Part shown: positions 1-9,074 of the stretch, one piece after another
Position numbering within the stretch: position 1 is the first letter of the stretch
Layout of the letters: each line of letters begins with the position of its first letter
DNA from: Brachypterus glaber
Taxonomy: Eukaryota > Arthropoda > Insecta > Coleoptera > Kateretidae
NCBI GenBank assembly: GCA_958510825.1
Contig: OY294050.1
Location: 11,323,340 to 11,387,339 of the forward strand
Length of the DNA: 64,000 nt
Direction of reading: 5' to 3'
The notes under the pieces: model-generated
What the model was told of the DNA's origin: nothing
Databases searched by the model: none
Seen by the model: the letters and a program-made list of their open reading frames with translations, nothing else
Made by a program: the position numbers and the translations under genes

Positions 1-981
1 TACTTAGGTGCAAGCATTTATGAAAAATACGGCTAGCAAATGATCACAATTGATATTTTTAAAATAACACCTTGTATTGCGTATAAGAGCAATAATTTAT
101 TGATTTTTACATTCCTATTTTGTGATTAGATCACATCTAACAATTTAGTAATCTCTCTTTAAGCTATTTAATTATTTATTATTTCCTTTAGTATACACTG
201 ATAAATTTGTAAATTTTATCGGTGTCATCCGATAGTTTCAAAGTGTGAAAATGAGAAATCAGTTTAAAAATACGTTGATAATTTTTTTTTTTTTTGGAAT
301 TATGTACATGATTAATTCAAATTTACACCAGGTATGTGGTTTTGTAAAATTACATAGAAACTGTAAAATTTTATAATGTTAAGCTGCATAGTAATACAAG
401 AAAATAGCCGCATCTTAATTAAAGAGGTGAAATTTCTATTTGTAAGTCGTATTTTTGACCGGGCTGGCAAAAGCCCTTTTTTAGCAATTTACTGGTAAAA
501 ACCACCGTTTTTTTCGGTTAAACCACTGTTTTTTGGCTACCCGGTCTTTTGCCAGCTCTGATTTTTGAAAAGTCTTTTAAGGTTGGTATATCAGAATTTG
601 AACTCTAAAATCAATGAATTTTAATGTACTTAAGCCGTTTATAGTATACGAATAGGAAACTATCGGATATAGAATCTGTATCTACATATAGATGTCCAGA
701 TAAAAATTAAACAAGTAAGAATCCCAGTGATTTTAAATTTAGTAATTTAAAATTTAGTGATTTTTAATATATTTACAAGCACTTGATATAACCTAGTAAT
801 CAAAATAATTGTGTTAATATATAGTTATAATAAAAATCAGTCGATTTTTAGACAATTTAAATTATTTATATACTTTGGATTAAAAAAGAGGAAAATAATT
901 AAAATATGCGTTTTGCGTAACACTAGACATGCATTAATTAGGTTGACCTGAAAACGGCAAAGTCCAACGAAAACGCGAACA
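1..981. other. AT-rich intergenic stretch with a small inverted repeat
   Basis: I see no gene here. The only structure is an imperfect inverted repeat, GACCGGGCTGGCAAAAG at 457-473 against CTTTTGCCAGCTCTG at 546-560. It looks like a short decayed palindromic element. The rest is AT-rich and low in complexity. Confidence 0.5.
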
Positions 982-1779
982 TTTTCGAGGGGTAGAAAAC
1001 TCGGCTATAATTTGTAAGGTCATAACCTCGGTAATTACATATTTTAAGTAATCTGATTACTCTAATCACACGTTTGTAGTAGTAGTAGTAGTAGTAGTAA
1101 TGGTGGGGAGGTCCAGCCTGGCAACTAGACCATATTGGTCCTTTTTGCATACCCCTGTGTTACTAGTTTTTCTACTTTAACGAGGATTTTTGTTGTTGTA
1201 CCCCGGGACCTACAGTTTAGCGAGGAACCCGAACCTCGTTTTGTCGGCTTTTTTGGCTAAGTGAGCGGCTTTGATCCTTAAGTTTATTGGCTGCCAGTGC
1301 ACTTGGACCGGCGCCAAACTGCTTAAGGATCATTTTCGTTTGCAGCCTTAGTACAGATCCTGGTTGCTTGAAAGTCCCTAAAGTGAGCTCGGCCAACAGA
1401 CCTGACAGCTACCTTGCTGCTCCCTTTCGGTGTCCACGGGTAGTATCACAAGTCCGAGTGCTGGTGCGACATTATCCACTGTAAACCTTTTTCTGTACTG
1501 TGTGCTTAGATCTTCGGCAGCACAAGCCAACGTGGTGGGGAAACGACGGTATTTTTTCTGTAAAAAAGTTGTTCCACATCGGAGGATGTTTGGTCATAAA
1601 CTCACGATATATCTGGGACGAGCTTAAGATTATCCAAGATTACTTGGTATAATTAAAAGATGATGCAAGATTATCTGGAATTGTGTAGGTTTATACTGAT
1701 TATTATGCGATTATTTAACGATTACATGATAATTACCGCTTTGTACAGTGATTATTCGTAGTTTTCTACCCCTCAAAAA
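982..1779. mobile_element. Non-autonomous DNA transposon, 19-bp terminal inverted repeats, GC-richer core
   Basis: TTTTCGAGGGGTAGAAAAC at 982-1000 is matched in inverse by GTTTTCTACCCCTCAAAAA at 1761-1779, 18 of 19 positions. Just inside the right end the motif GATTAY recurs many times (1625-1745). The core from about 1140 to 1640 is clearly richer in G and C than its surroundings and holds only short ORFs, none recognisable, so it may be captured or retrotransposon-derived cargo. A GTA microsatellite lies at 1076-1099. Confidence 0.5.
1076..1099 (+). repeat. (GTA)n microsatellite
   Basis: Eight uninterrupted GTA triplets are visible. On the minus strand they give a run of tyrosines in a spurious ORF. 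Confidence 0.85.
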
Positions 1780-2191
1780 TAAACTAAATTAAAATCAGAA
1801 AATAACTAAATGAAAAGCACACTTTTTATATCCATTGTATAAAATAATTTTACTTTCTTGCATCACATAAAGCAGTGCAATATTTGTGTTATATTTTTTT
1901 AACGAAACTAAAGTAACTTATTTTGGAAACAAAATACAGTTGAATCAAAATATAAATAAAACACGTCAAAACAATTTTTGCGAGCTTTTAGTTTTTGTAC
2001 GCTATTTTACACATCAATTTTACTAAGCCCCAAGACCAATTAAAATTGAGTACATATATTAATAAATTAACTACATATATTAATCAAAAAATAAATTAAT
2101 CATCGCTTGGTACTTAAAACATTTTTAAAGTTGAATAATACTAAAATTTACTTGCAGCTTACGGCCAAATTATGAATTTAAATTTATTCGT

Positions 2192-2227
2192 TAAGTATAT
2201 TAAGTATATTAAGTATATTAAGTATAT
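2192..2227 (+). repeat. 9-bp tandem repeat (TAAGTATAT)x4
   Basis: Four perfect head-to-tail copies of TAAGTATAT are read directly from the sequence. Confidence 0.9.
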
Positions 2228-2420
2228 TCTACAATATATAATTCTACTGAATTGGCCAATAAGTTTTATAAAAACAAGTGTTACAGTTTTGTAACTGAAC
2301 CGTCAGTCTGCAGTCTGCAATTTTTATTTATTTTTCGTTTTTCAAAAAAAGATCTTTTTTTTAAATGTAATATTTTTATTCTTTTTTTTTTGAAAATAAT
2401 TGTTTTAAGTATTTGGGAAA

Positions 2421-2490
2421 ATGCAATATACCATTTACTGTGAATAATATATAACGGAATGCGTAGCATTACATATCTTCACGGCTTGTT
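2421..2490 (+). repeat. Dispersed repeat, ATACCATTTACTGTGAATA family, copy 1
   Basis: A segment of about 70 bp running from ATACCATTTACTGTGAATA to TATCTTCACGGCTTGTTT. Related copies are at 7081-7150 (minus), 15202-15275 (plus) and 32383-32453 (plus). At 7 kb and 15 kb a further CTGTGAAYAGTA motif lies about 450-600 bp away (7675-7690 and 15668-15680), so these are probably the ends of a larger element. Confidence 0.6.
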
Positions 2491-4073
2491 TTAAATTGTT
2501 AAGTAAGATTTTTTTAGTTTGACGTGTTTTATTTATCGTAAATTCATACTTATAGGAATGGAATAAGGACACAACCAATAATGTTCGATGTCAATCAGAT
2601 AACTTTTGTTTATTAAGGGTATGTGTAACTTGATTTTTTTACGAAGCGCAAAATATCCACTGCACATTATGGACTCTAATATATAGGGTCTCTTAAAGCA
2701 CACTTTGTTCTAAGAACATTTTTAGAAAGTTCTAAGAAGGAAATTATTATCTTGGAATATTCTTAGAACTATTGCGCTATGGGGGTAACAAAATGTATTT
2801 TTTGATGGTTTTGTTCCACTTCATGAGACAAAAACCATTAATCAGACTTGAATTATGTGTGCAGCCTTATTACTTTGGTAAAAACACCTCTAGAAAAAGG
2901 CGTGGAAAAAGCTTTTAACCAGAAAAGGATAAAGATCCTACACAATTTTTATTTATAAAATATAGGCAATTAAACATAATAGTCCTCGGAACAGTTTGAG
3001 CTGATAAAAATATGTTAATATGTACCCAATTTTCAAAAAATATATGCTAAATATGTACCAATTTTACCAAAAAATTTGTACCCTATTATGCTTATTCTCC
3101 ACAAATTCTGATAAAATATAAACAACCCCTATTGAAAGTAATTGGTACATTTTTAGCACTGCTAAATATTTGTTATTTTCAATTTTCTTAATTAAATATC
3201 AATAATTTGAGTAACTCCATATATTTTTTAATTGTATTGAATTTTTATGTACCAGTTGACGTGTTAATGTACTTTTACCCACATCAAAAATATGTACTAT
3301 AGTATATTCAACTTCAGAATGAAGTAAGTGTAAACAAACGCACGTGACAACAACGGATTTAGTGAGAGGGTAGGACTCAAAACAAAATAATTCAATATAA
3401 CTGGTCCATTGCAATGCATTATATGCAAGCTCTCACGTACTGACCTGTTTAATTTTTTACGTCCCTACTCTCGCAACATTCGAGTGTTTTAACCAAGGAA
3501 ACCACGCGCCAACTGCGATTCGGCGCGATTCTTTTATTTATTTCAACTGCACCTTGAAGTTAAATATACTATAGTATATAAAATGTGCCGATTCCGAGGC
3601 CTGACATTTATATTATTTGATCTCTTTTATAAGAAAAAGCCATTTAGTTTCTTCTTGCATAAATTTCACTGGTGTTGTATCCTCATGAGGTTGAGATATG
3701 AAACATTTGCTTCGTAAATAAATCATGAACCTACTATAATATTAATACGCTTTTAAGTTAAGGTTTTTTTATATTGTATGGTAAAATTAAGTAAATAAAA
3801 AAGTAATGATCAGGTACAATAATAAATTGAGATGGCACTTTGGTACAATTTTAAAAAAATTGCCAAAATTTTTAACTTATTTTATATTTATTTTTTTTTT
3901 ATTTAAACTATTTTAAATTAAGAATTTAGTACAAAAATATTGTAGATTTTATAATTTATTAGTACATTAGTACGTATTATGTTACAAGGGTATGACAATA
4001 GATCTGAATTTCCACTGTTACAAAATAAATCCGTTGGTTTGGTATTTAGTTTTGTGCGTTTTCACTGACAGTT

Positions 4074-4756
4074 ATACCGGGTGAGTTTTATTTATGTCAA
4101 CCCCAAAAATTAAGATTAATTTTCATTCGAAACGAAACTTTGATGATTTATATAATTTTACATTGGCTATAAAATGGCGGATTTAAATTTTTGTTTCATT
4201 TCCGTTTTTTTTTTAATGGAACACCCTGTAATTTTTTACATTTTTGCCCAAAACTATGTATAAAACTGATTTTTATTTTCTTTTTTATCGTATAAAAACA
4301 AGATACACATAATTTACCTTCTTTTTACTTATTTAATCTTCAAAGTAAATTATTTTGGCATAAGAAAAATAGCGGAAAAATACTCTACAAAGTTTACATG
4401 GACATAAAAAAATGGAGTTTTGGAAAAAAACGTTTTTTTAACTCTAATTCGCTGCCACTGATCAAATTTTGATTTTAATATTAGTGTATTTATATATATA
4501 TATCTCGTTTTTATACGATAAAAACGAAAAAAAAAAAATAAAAAAAAACAATCAGTTTTTTATAGAATTTTCGACTGAATTTAAAAATGTAAAAAATTAC
4601 AGTGTTCCATAAAAAAACATATTTATGCCATTTCCGGCGAAACCGGAAGTGAGAAAAAAATAAAACCGCCATTTTATAGCCAATGTAAAATTATATACAT
4701 GACGAAAGTTTCATTTTTGTCGAATGAAGATTAATTTTAATTTTGGTTGTACGTAC
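4074..4756. mobile_element. Palindromic non-autonomous element, ATACCGGGTGAG family, copy 1
   Basis: A long imperfect palindrome with arms of about 150-200 bp. The left arm (from ATACCGGGTGAG through ACATTGGCTATAAAATGGCG) is mirrored at 4600-4745 (CGCCATTTTATAGCCAATGT and on). Both arms contain GGAACACYSTGTAATTTTTTAC or its complement. A second copy starts at 63411 and runs off the window. No ORF is present, so this is a MITE-like element of unknown superfamily. Confidence 0.75.
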
Positions 4757-5004
4757 GTACTTCCGTACATTTTAGTAATTTACGTATTTTAAATTGTTTA
4801 ATATTGTATTTATGTACCACAGAAATAGTAATTGTGTAGTCTGTGATGAAATAAGGGTGACTAAATGTATTTATTTAGTAAAAATATGTTGTAGGAATAG
4901 ATATTAACATGTATTTTTCTAAACAAAAAATTAAATTTTTATCTTCCATTGTATTCAGTAATTTTGTTATTGGAACTTTATATTCAATAAGCCAAATAGT
5001 TACC

Positions 5005-5883
5005 TTTTTAACCGACTTCCAAAAAAGGAGGAGGTTATCAATTCGACGTGTGACTTTGTTTTTTTTTTTATGTTTGTTCCCGCATAACTTTGAAACGAAT
5101 GAACGGAATTTGATTAAACCTTTTGTAACTTCAAGAGGACATTCATGAGGTGGTCCCGTCTTAATTTGACGCTCGAATAATGCTGGGCAAGCCGGATAAT
5201 AAAGATAAATCTAATCGTTTTAACGCAATTTCACTTAAAACCGGCTTAATTTGGTTCTAATACCAACCAATTTTTTAGAAAATAATCGGATAACTCGGAT
5301 AACTTGATTAAGGGGTCATTCAAATATTACGGCATCTTTTAAATGCCGCTATACTTGATTCTCTGGACCTGTATATTAAAATACCAAGAGAAAGTTATAA
5401 AATTTGTGATTATACCATAAGGCGTTATTTCATTATTACTTAACGCTTAAAGTTTAACAAAGATTTTCTTTAGTATTTCGTTTAGAATAAGGTTGGTTGG
5501 ACTCTTGGGCGCTGAAATAAAAAATACTATTAAATTTATTTTTTAGAAATTTATCTTTAAGATAATGACGTCAGATAGTGCGTTGTGACGTCAACAGCTT
5601 GCCGAGATGGAAGGACAACGGTAATTTAGCTTAGATGATGTTACAAATCTACAAGTTCTGTGTCTCTAAAAAGTAAAAAATTAAAACTTTTCGCAAAAAA
5701 AATGAACCGACTTCTGTCTCTAAAAAGTAAAAAATAAGTCGGTGCCAATTTCACAGCAAACAATTTAACAACATAAATAATTGTTAGTATTTAATTTAGG
5801 GAGTGGCGAATTTGCACCGGCTTATTTTTTACTTTTTAGAGACATAGAAGTCGGTTCATTTTTTTTGCGAAAAGTTTTTTAAC
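5005..5883 (+). mobile_element. AACCGACTTCC-type dispersed element, copy 1
   Basis: It begins TTTTTAACCGACTTCCAAAA followed by AGGAGGAGGTTATCAATTCG. A copy in the opposite orientation lies at 61093-61884 and shares the body, including the CATTCATGAGGTGGTCCCGT and TGACGTCA-type segments. The right end (5688-5880) folds on itself: GACTTCTGTCTCTAAAAAGT is mirrored by ACTTTTTAGAGACATAGAAG. The AACCGACTTCCAAAAAGGAGGAGG head is, from memory, common in insect genomes. The superfamily is not clear from sequence. Confidence 0.7.
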
Positions 5884-5987
5884 TCAAAAATTTAAAAATT
5901 AATCGCTTAAGTGACCTAGGGTAGAGTGGGGGTAATATCACTAACTGCTTTTAAGCATTATTCATTAAAATAAATAAAAAACTAACA

Positions 5988-6468
5988 TACCGTCAACTGG
6001 GGTGACTTCGGACGGTGTGGGTGACTTCGGACACTTTTTCGCAAAACCCTCTGAACCAAAGCACGTGTGCACAAGTTATGGGGTTGTGTCAACGAACTAA
6101 TAACTCTTCTCTCTAGAATAGGCATTTCATTTGTAAAAACTGACAAAAACGTAGCCAACATATACATTTGTCTGTCTTACTCGCACAGCTTTATTCTAAC
6201 AGAGACAACAATAACAGTTACTGGTAATTGTTATTATTCAGGCCTGAATATATCTACTATTTGTTAACAAACAAACCGAGATATTGGCGATACTTTATAT
6301 AAACGGTATGCGTATTCTAGAGAGAAGAGTTGTTAGTTCGTTGGGTTGTGTGCACTATTGTGGAATTGAACCCTACAACTTTCGCACATAACCCCACAAC
6401 TTGTACACACTTGCTTTGGTTCAGACGGTTTTGCGAAAAAGTGTATGAAGTCACCCCAGTCGACAGTA
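5988..6468. mobile_element. CCGTCAACTGGGG palindromic MITE, copy 1, interrupted by another element
   Basis: The ends are TACCGTCAACTGGGGTGACT and its imperfect inverse at 6449-6468. Inside are the repeated GTGACTTCGGAC boxes and AAGCACGTGTGCACAAGTT. Uninterrupted copies of 196-235 bp are at 29243-29438, 55556-55788 and 62755-62989. This copy is longer because a separate element (6090-6343) has landed in it. Confidence 0.8.
6090..6343. mobile_element. hAT-like MITE nested in the CCGTCAACTGGGG element, 8-bp target duplication
   Basis: The inverted ends are CAACGAACTAATAACTCTTC and its near-perfect inverse ending TTAGTTCGTTG, extending about 38 bp. The 8-bp duplication GGTTGTGT is present at 6082-6089 and 6344-6351. 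Removing one copy plus the element restores the host repeat as seen at 55.6 kb. An 8-bp duplication is typical of hAT transposons; the assignment is inference because there is no transposase. Confidence 0.8.
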
Positions 6469-6977
6469 TCAACAAATCATATACCTAACTTATGTACTAC
6501 TTATATTTTATTAGGTATGACAAAAATTTAATTTGCAAAAAGAGGATACAGTTTTTACTTCTTAAATATTGTGGTTATTAAAGTTACTCGCGAAAAAAAA
6601 AACAATTTCAAGGTTTTTTCGAGTTGAGGTTGTATTTTATGGCTTATTGAAAAAAGTGGAAATATATTTCCACAAAAAGGTTTCAAAATGTTGGAATTTT
6701 AATGGAGTTTACTATCATATTTGAATAATTTAATAATATTGTTATGTTTTCAGTGATGTAAATATTGTGTAATACAGTATACTGTATTTTATAGAATCAT
6801 TTAATTTACAAATAAGTGTAACTTTTGCCCACAATAAATGACATGCATAGATATTTAAAAATAATTTTATTAGAACCTCAAAAGAAAACTAAATATAAAG
6901 TTTTATAAATTATGTATTTGGCTATGTATTTTACAATTTATATTTACTAGATTTCTATACTTATTGAATCAAAAAAC
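6469..6977. other. Intergenic stretch downstream of NDUFC2 (its 3' side)
   Basis: AT-rich sequence with no ORF of note. On the minus strand it follows the NDUFC2 stop codon. A TTCAATAAGTATAG stretch 10-25 bases past the stop could act as a variant poly(A) signal, but no canonical AATAAA is close. Confidence 0.4.
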
Positions 6978-8647
6978 TTAACGAATTGGAATCCAGGGGA
7001 TGAACATATCTCCAAACTTTTCACGTTCTAAAAAAAAAGACATTGATTATTAATAACTTTATCTCATTTTAAAATCAAACAAGCAGTGAAGATATGTAAT
7101 TTTACTAATTCCATTATATATTATTCACAGTAAATCGTATATTGCATTTTCCAAAATACTTGAAAAAAAAAATCAAAAAACTTTTTTTTTATATTCTTTT
7201 TGCGAAAACGAAAAATTTTGAAGAATGAAAAAAAAATCAAAAAAAAAACTTTTTTACAAGATCTTTTTTTGAAAAAAAAAATTGTCAAAAAAAAATTCTA
7301 CAATTTTTTTTCAAAAACAATTTATACAATTTTTTTTTCGCGAAGAACGAAAAGGTTTTAAAAAAATGTTTTAAAAATGATAGCTTTTTTGTTTAAAAAA
7401 AAAGTTTTACCCCCATAACTAACACACCCCCTATTTGGGGGGGTAGCCAAAACATGAAATCTCTCCAGCCTTTAAGAACACGAGAAACGGGGTATGAAGT
7501 GTATGAATTTTGGTACAATTTGCGTTACCTACAGACAGACAGACAGACAGATGGAGAAAAAAAAAGTTTCTTATTTTTTCATGAAACTAATTTGTATCCA
7601 AGATAGTTTAGGATGATTTTTAAATTCTTTGTTAAATTCGAAACTACCGTATAATACTATTCTAGCGCACGCGCTGTGAATAGTATAATAACGAGCGTGT
7701 CACCCGTAAAAGGAGCTTTATAAATTAAATTTAGTTTGCAAAAGAATTCGTTTAAAAAATGGACAAGATTATGAGTTATGTAATGATGGATTTGGTAACA
7801 TGTATTAAAGGTGCATCGCTTGCAAAACAACTTTACACCACGATATTTCAAGAACGCTTTGACAGAGAAAATTAACTTCATTCATACAAAATATAAAAAA
7901 AATCCATTTTCCATTTTAGGACAAACTAATTTTAAATATAATTTTTATGCTTTCCTAGATGGTAAAGACGATTTAAAAAAATATTGTCAAAAACTTTTTC
8001 ATATGGTGCAGTTTATGGTTTTCTCTTGATCATTTGAAAATGCTCCACCCCAAATATTTCACATACAAAGCAAAATCATGCAGCATTACCATGGGAGGTT
8101 GAAGGTCTAAAATTTTCAAAAAAAAAAGCATCACATGATTTATTGCTAGCCCCTAAACTGCTGTTGATAATATAAGTTAGGTTATTGTGGAGTTGGGAAA
8201 TTGAGAGTAAGGATGTTAGATGATCTTTTATAAAAAGTCCTTAAGTTATTGTAAAACAATACTTACTGAAGTCAGGGAAGTCCTCAGGGTGCAAGGATAT
8301 GTAGTGACGAAACACAGCTTCCCTATCTGCAAAGTATTGGTTTCTATAATCATCTACGTATTTGCCAAGAGCTGCACCACCAATAATGAACATAATATGC
8401 TTTTGAATACCTTGAATAAAAAATAATTTGTATTTTTTGTTACATAAGTGTCAAAATTTATAGGTTATATATATTTACCACTAAAGAATGGCCTTTTGCT
8501 ACCCCAATTTCCAGCAATGACTGATAAAAAGCCTACAGTAGCACACATTGCAGGGGCCCATATTTTAGTAAGGAGTGGTTTTTCTCTGTAATCATCGTTT
8601 GATAATAACTCCAGAGGAGAACCAGCAATTTTCGGCCCAGACGCCAT
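6978..8647 (-). CDS. NDUFC2: NADH dehydrogenase (ubiquinone) complex I subunit C2 (B14.5b)
   Basis: Accessory subunit of mitochondrial complex I, inner membrane. Three coding exons on the minus strand: 8647-8479, 8410-8267 and 7027-6978. Both introns are phase 1 with GT..AG ends; donors are GTAAAT and GTAAGT, and the last acceptor is a T-rich tract ending TTTAG. The 363 coding bases give 120 residues, close to the roughly 119 usual for the family. The identity rests on the LHPEDFP motif at the end of exon 2 and the terminal PWIPIR in exon 3, matching the family ending of basic residues, aromatic, P-[IV]-R. Exon 1 carries the SPLELL start region and a hydrophobic segment (about residues 29-47). 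A second hydrophobic stretch begins exon 2 (MFIIGGAALG). Intron 2 (7028-8266) contains a dispersed repeat and a decayed ORF region. The gene starts 427 bp from divergent CCDC134. Confidence 0.93.
7081..7700 (-). repeat. Dispersed repeat inside NDUFC2 intron 2
   Basis: The left part (7081-7150) is an inverse copy of the ATACCATTTACTGTGAATA repeat. The middle is T-rich and A-rich low-complexity sequence, then comes a segment (7430-7530) related to the TAGCCAAAATATGAAATCTC element at 57.8 kb. A CAGA tetranucleotide run is at 7532-7550. The right part has CTGTGAATAGTATAATAACG at 7673-7692. It probably represents at least two overlapping elements. Confidence 0.45.
7759..8190 (+). pseudogene. Unidentified decayed coding-like segment in NDUFC2 intron 2
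   Basis: An open 38-codon segment starts at ATG 7759 and ends at about 7875, reading MDKIMSYVMMDLVTCIKGAS at its start. Further open stretches in changing frames continue to about 8190, including SFENAPPQIFHIQSKIMQHY near 8031-8090. The composition looks protein-like, but I recognise no family and frames shift repeatedly. It may be an eroded transposon or gene fragment on the strand opposite NDUFC2, or chance. Confidence 0.25.
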
Positions 8648-9074
8648 TTTTATAAAAGTGACAGGAAAAAGTTTTTCCCAGGAACGTTTATTATAAATTT
8701 GGTTTTCTGCTTTACTAATGGTGAGGCTACTAAATAAAAGATGTCACTAGTTTTGCTTATTTGTGCCATCTATCGGCGTTTTTGCGTAACTAAAAGTTAT
8801 CAAATGCACCACTAGATGGGGCGGTCCTATAAATACTTGACAGCGTATCACAGTGATGGCGGTAGTGTTGTTTTATCAGATAATTTTTAAAATAAATCAA
8901 TTTTTGGGTGTTTTGGTGGTAAATGGCGAGTTATATTCTAGATTTCTTCGCGTAAATACCTAGAAGAGTGCAGTGATAAATTATAAATAAATGTTTCAAC
9001 AAAAAATAATGATGTTTCGTTAAGTCGGCATAAAAGATTCTCATTTTTTAGAAGTGAGGTTATTCACAATAAGA
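8648..9074. promoter_or_regulatory. Shared upstream region of NDUFC2 (-) and CCDC134 (+)
   Basis: The 427 bp between the two divergent start codons must hold both promoters and both 5' UTRs unless an upstream untranslated exon exists. It is less AT-rich than its surroundings around 8760-8870. That part includes GTGCCATCTATCGGCG and, 50 bp on, CACCACTAGATGGGGCGG, imperfect inverted partners. I see no obvious TATA box for either gene, consistent with housekeeping-type promoters. Confidence 0.5.

Larger units (their letters stand above)
1780..4073. other. Intergenic, AT-rich, no gene seen
   Basis: There is no recognisable coding region. The stretch holds a 9-bp tandem repeat (2192-2227), one copy of the ATACCATTTACTGTGAATA repeat (2421-2490) and a segment at about 2700-2790 rich in TTCTAAGAA and GGAATATTCTTAGAACTAT. 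That last motif also occurs at about 11145-11165 and in the 49845-50963 element. Confidence 0.5.

Noticed and set aside
8028..8098. Alternative last exon of NDUFC2 after a good acceptor at about 8099
   Set aside because: The reading (NLQPPMVMLHDF… ) lacks the family ending; the 6978-7027 exon ends PWIPIR in the right phase.
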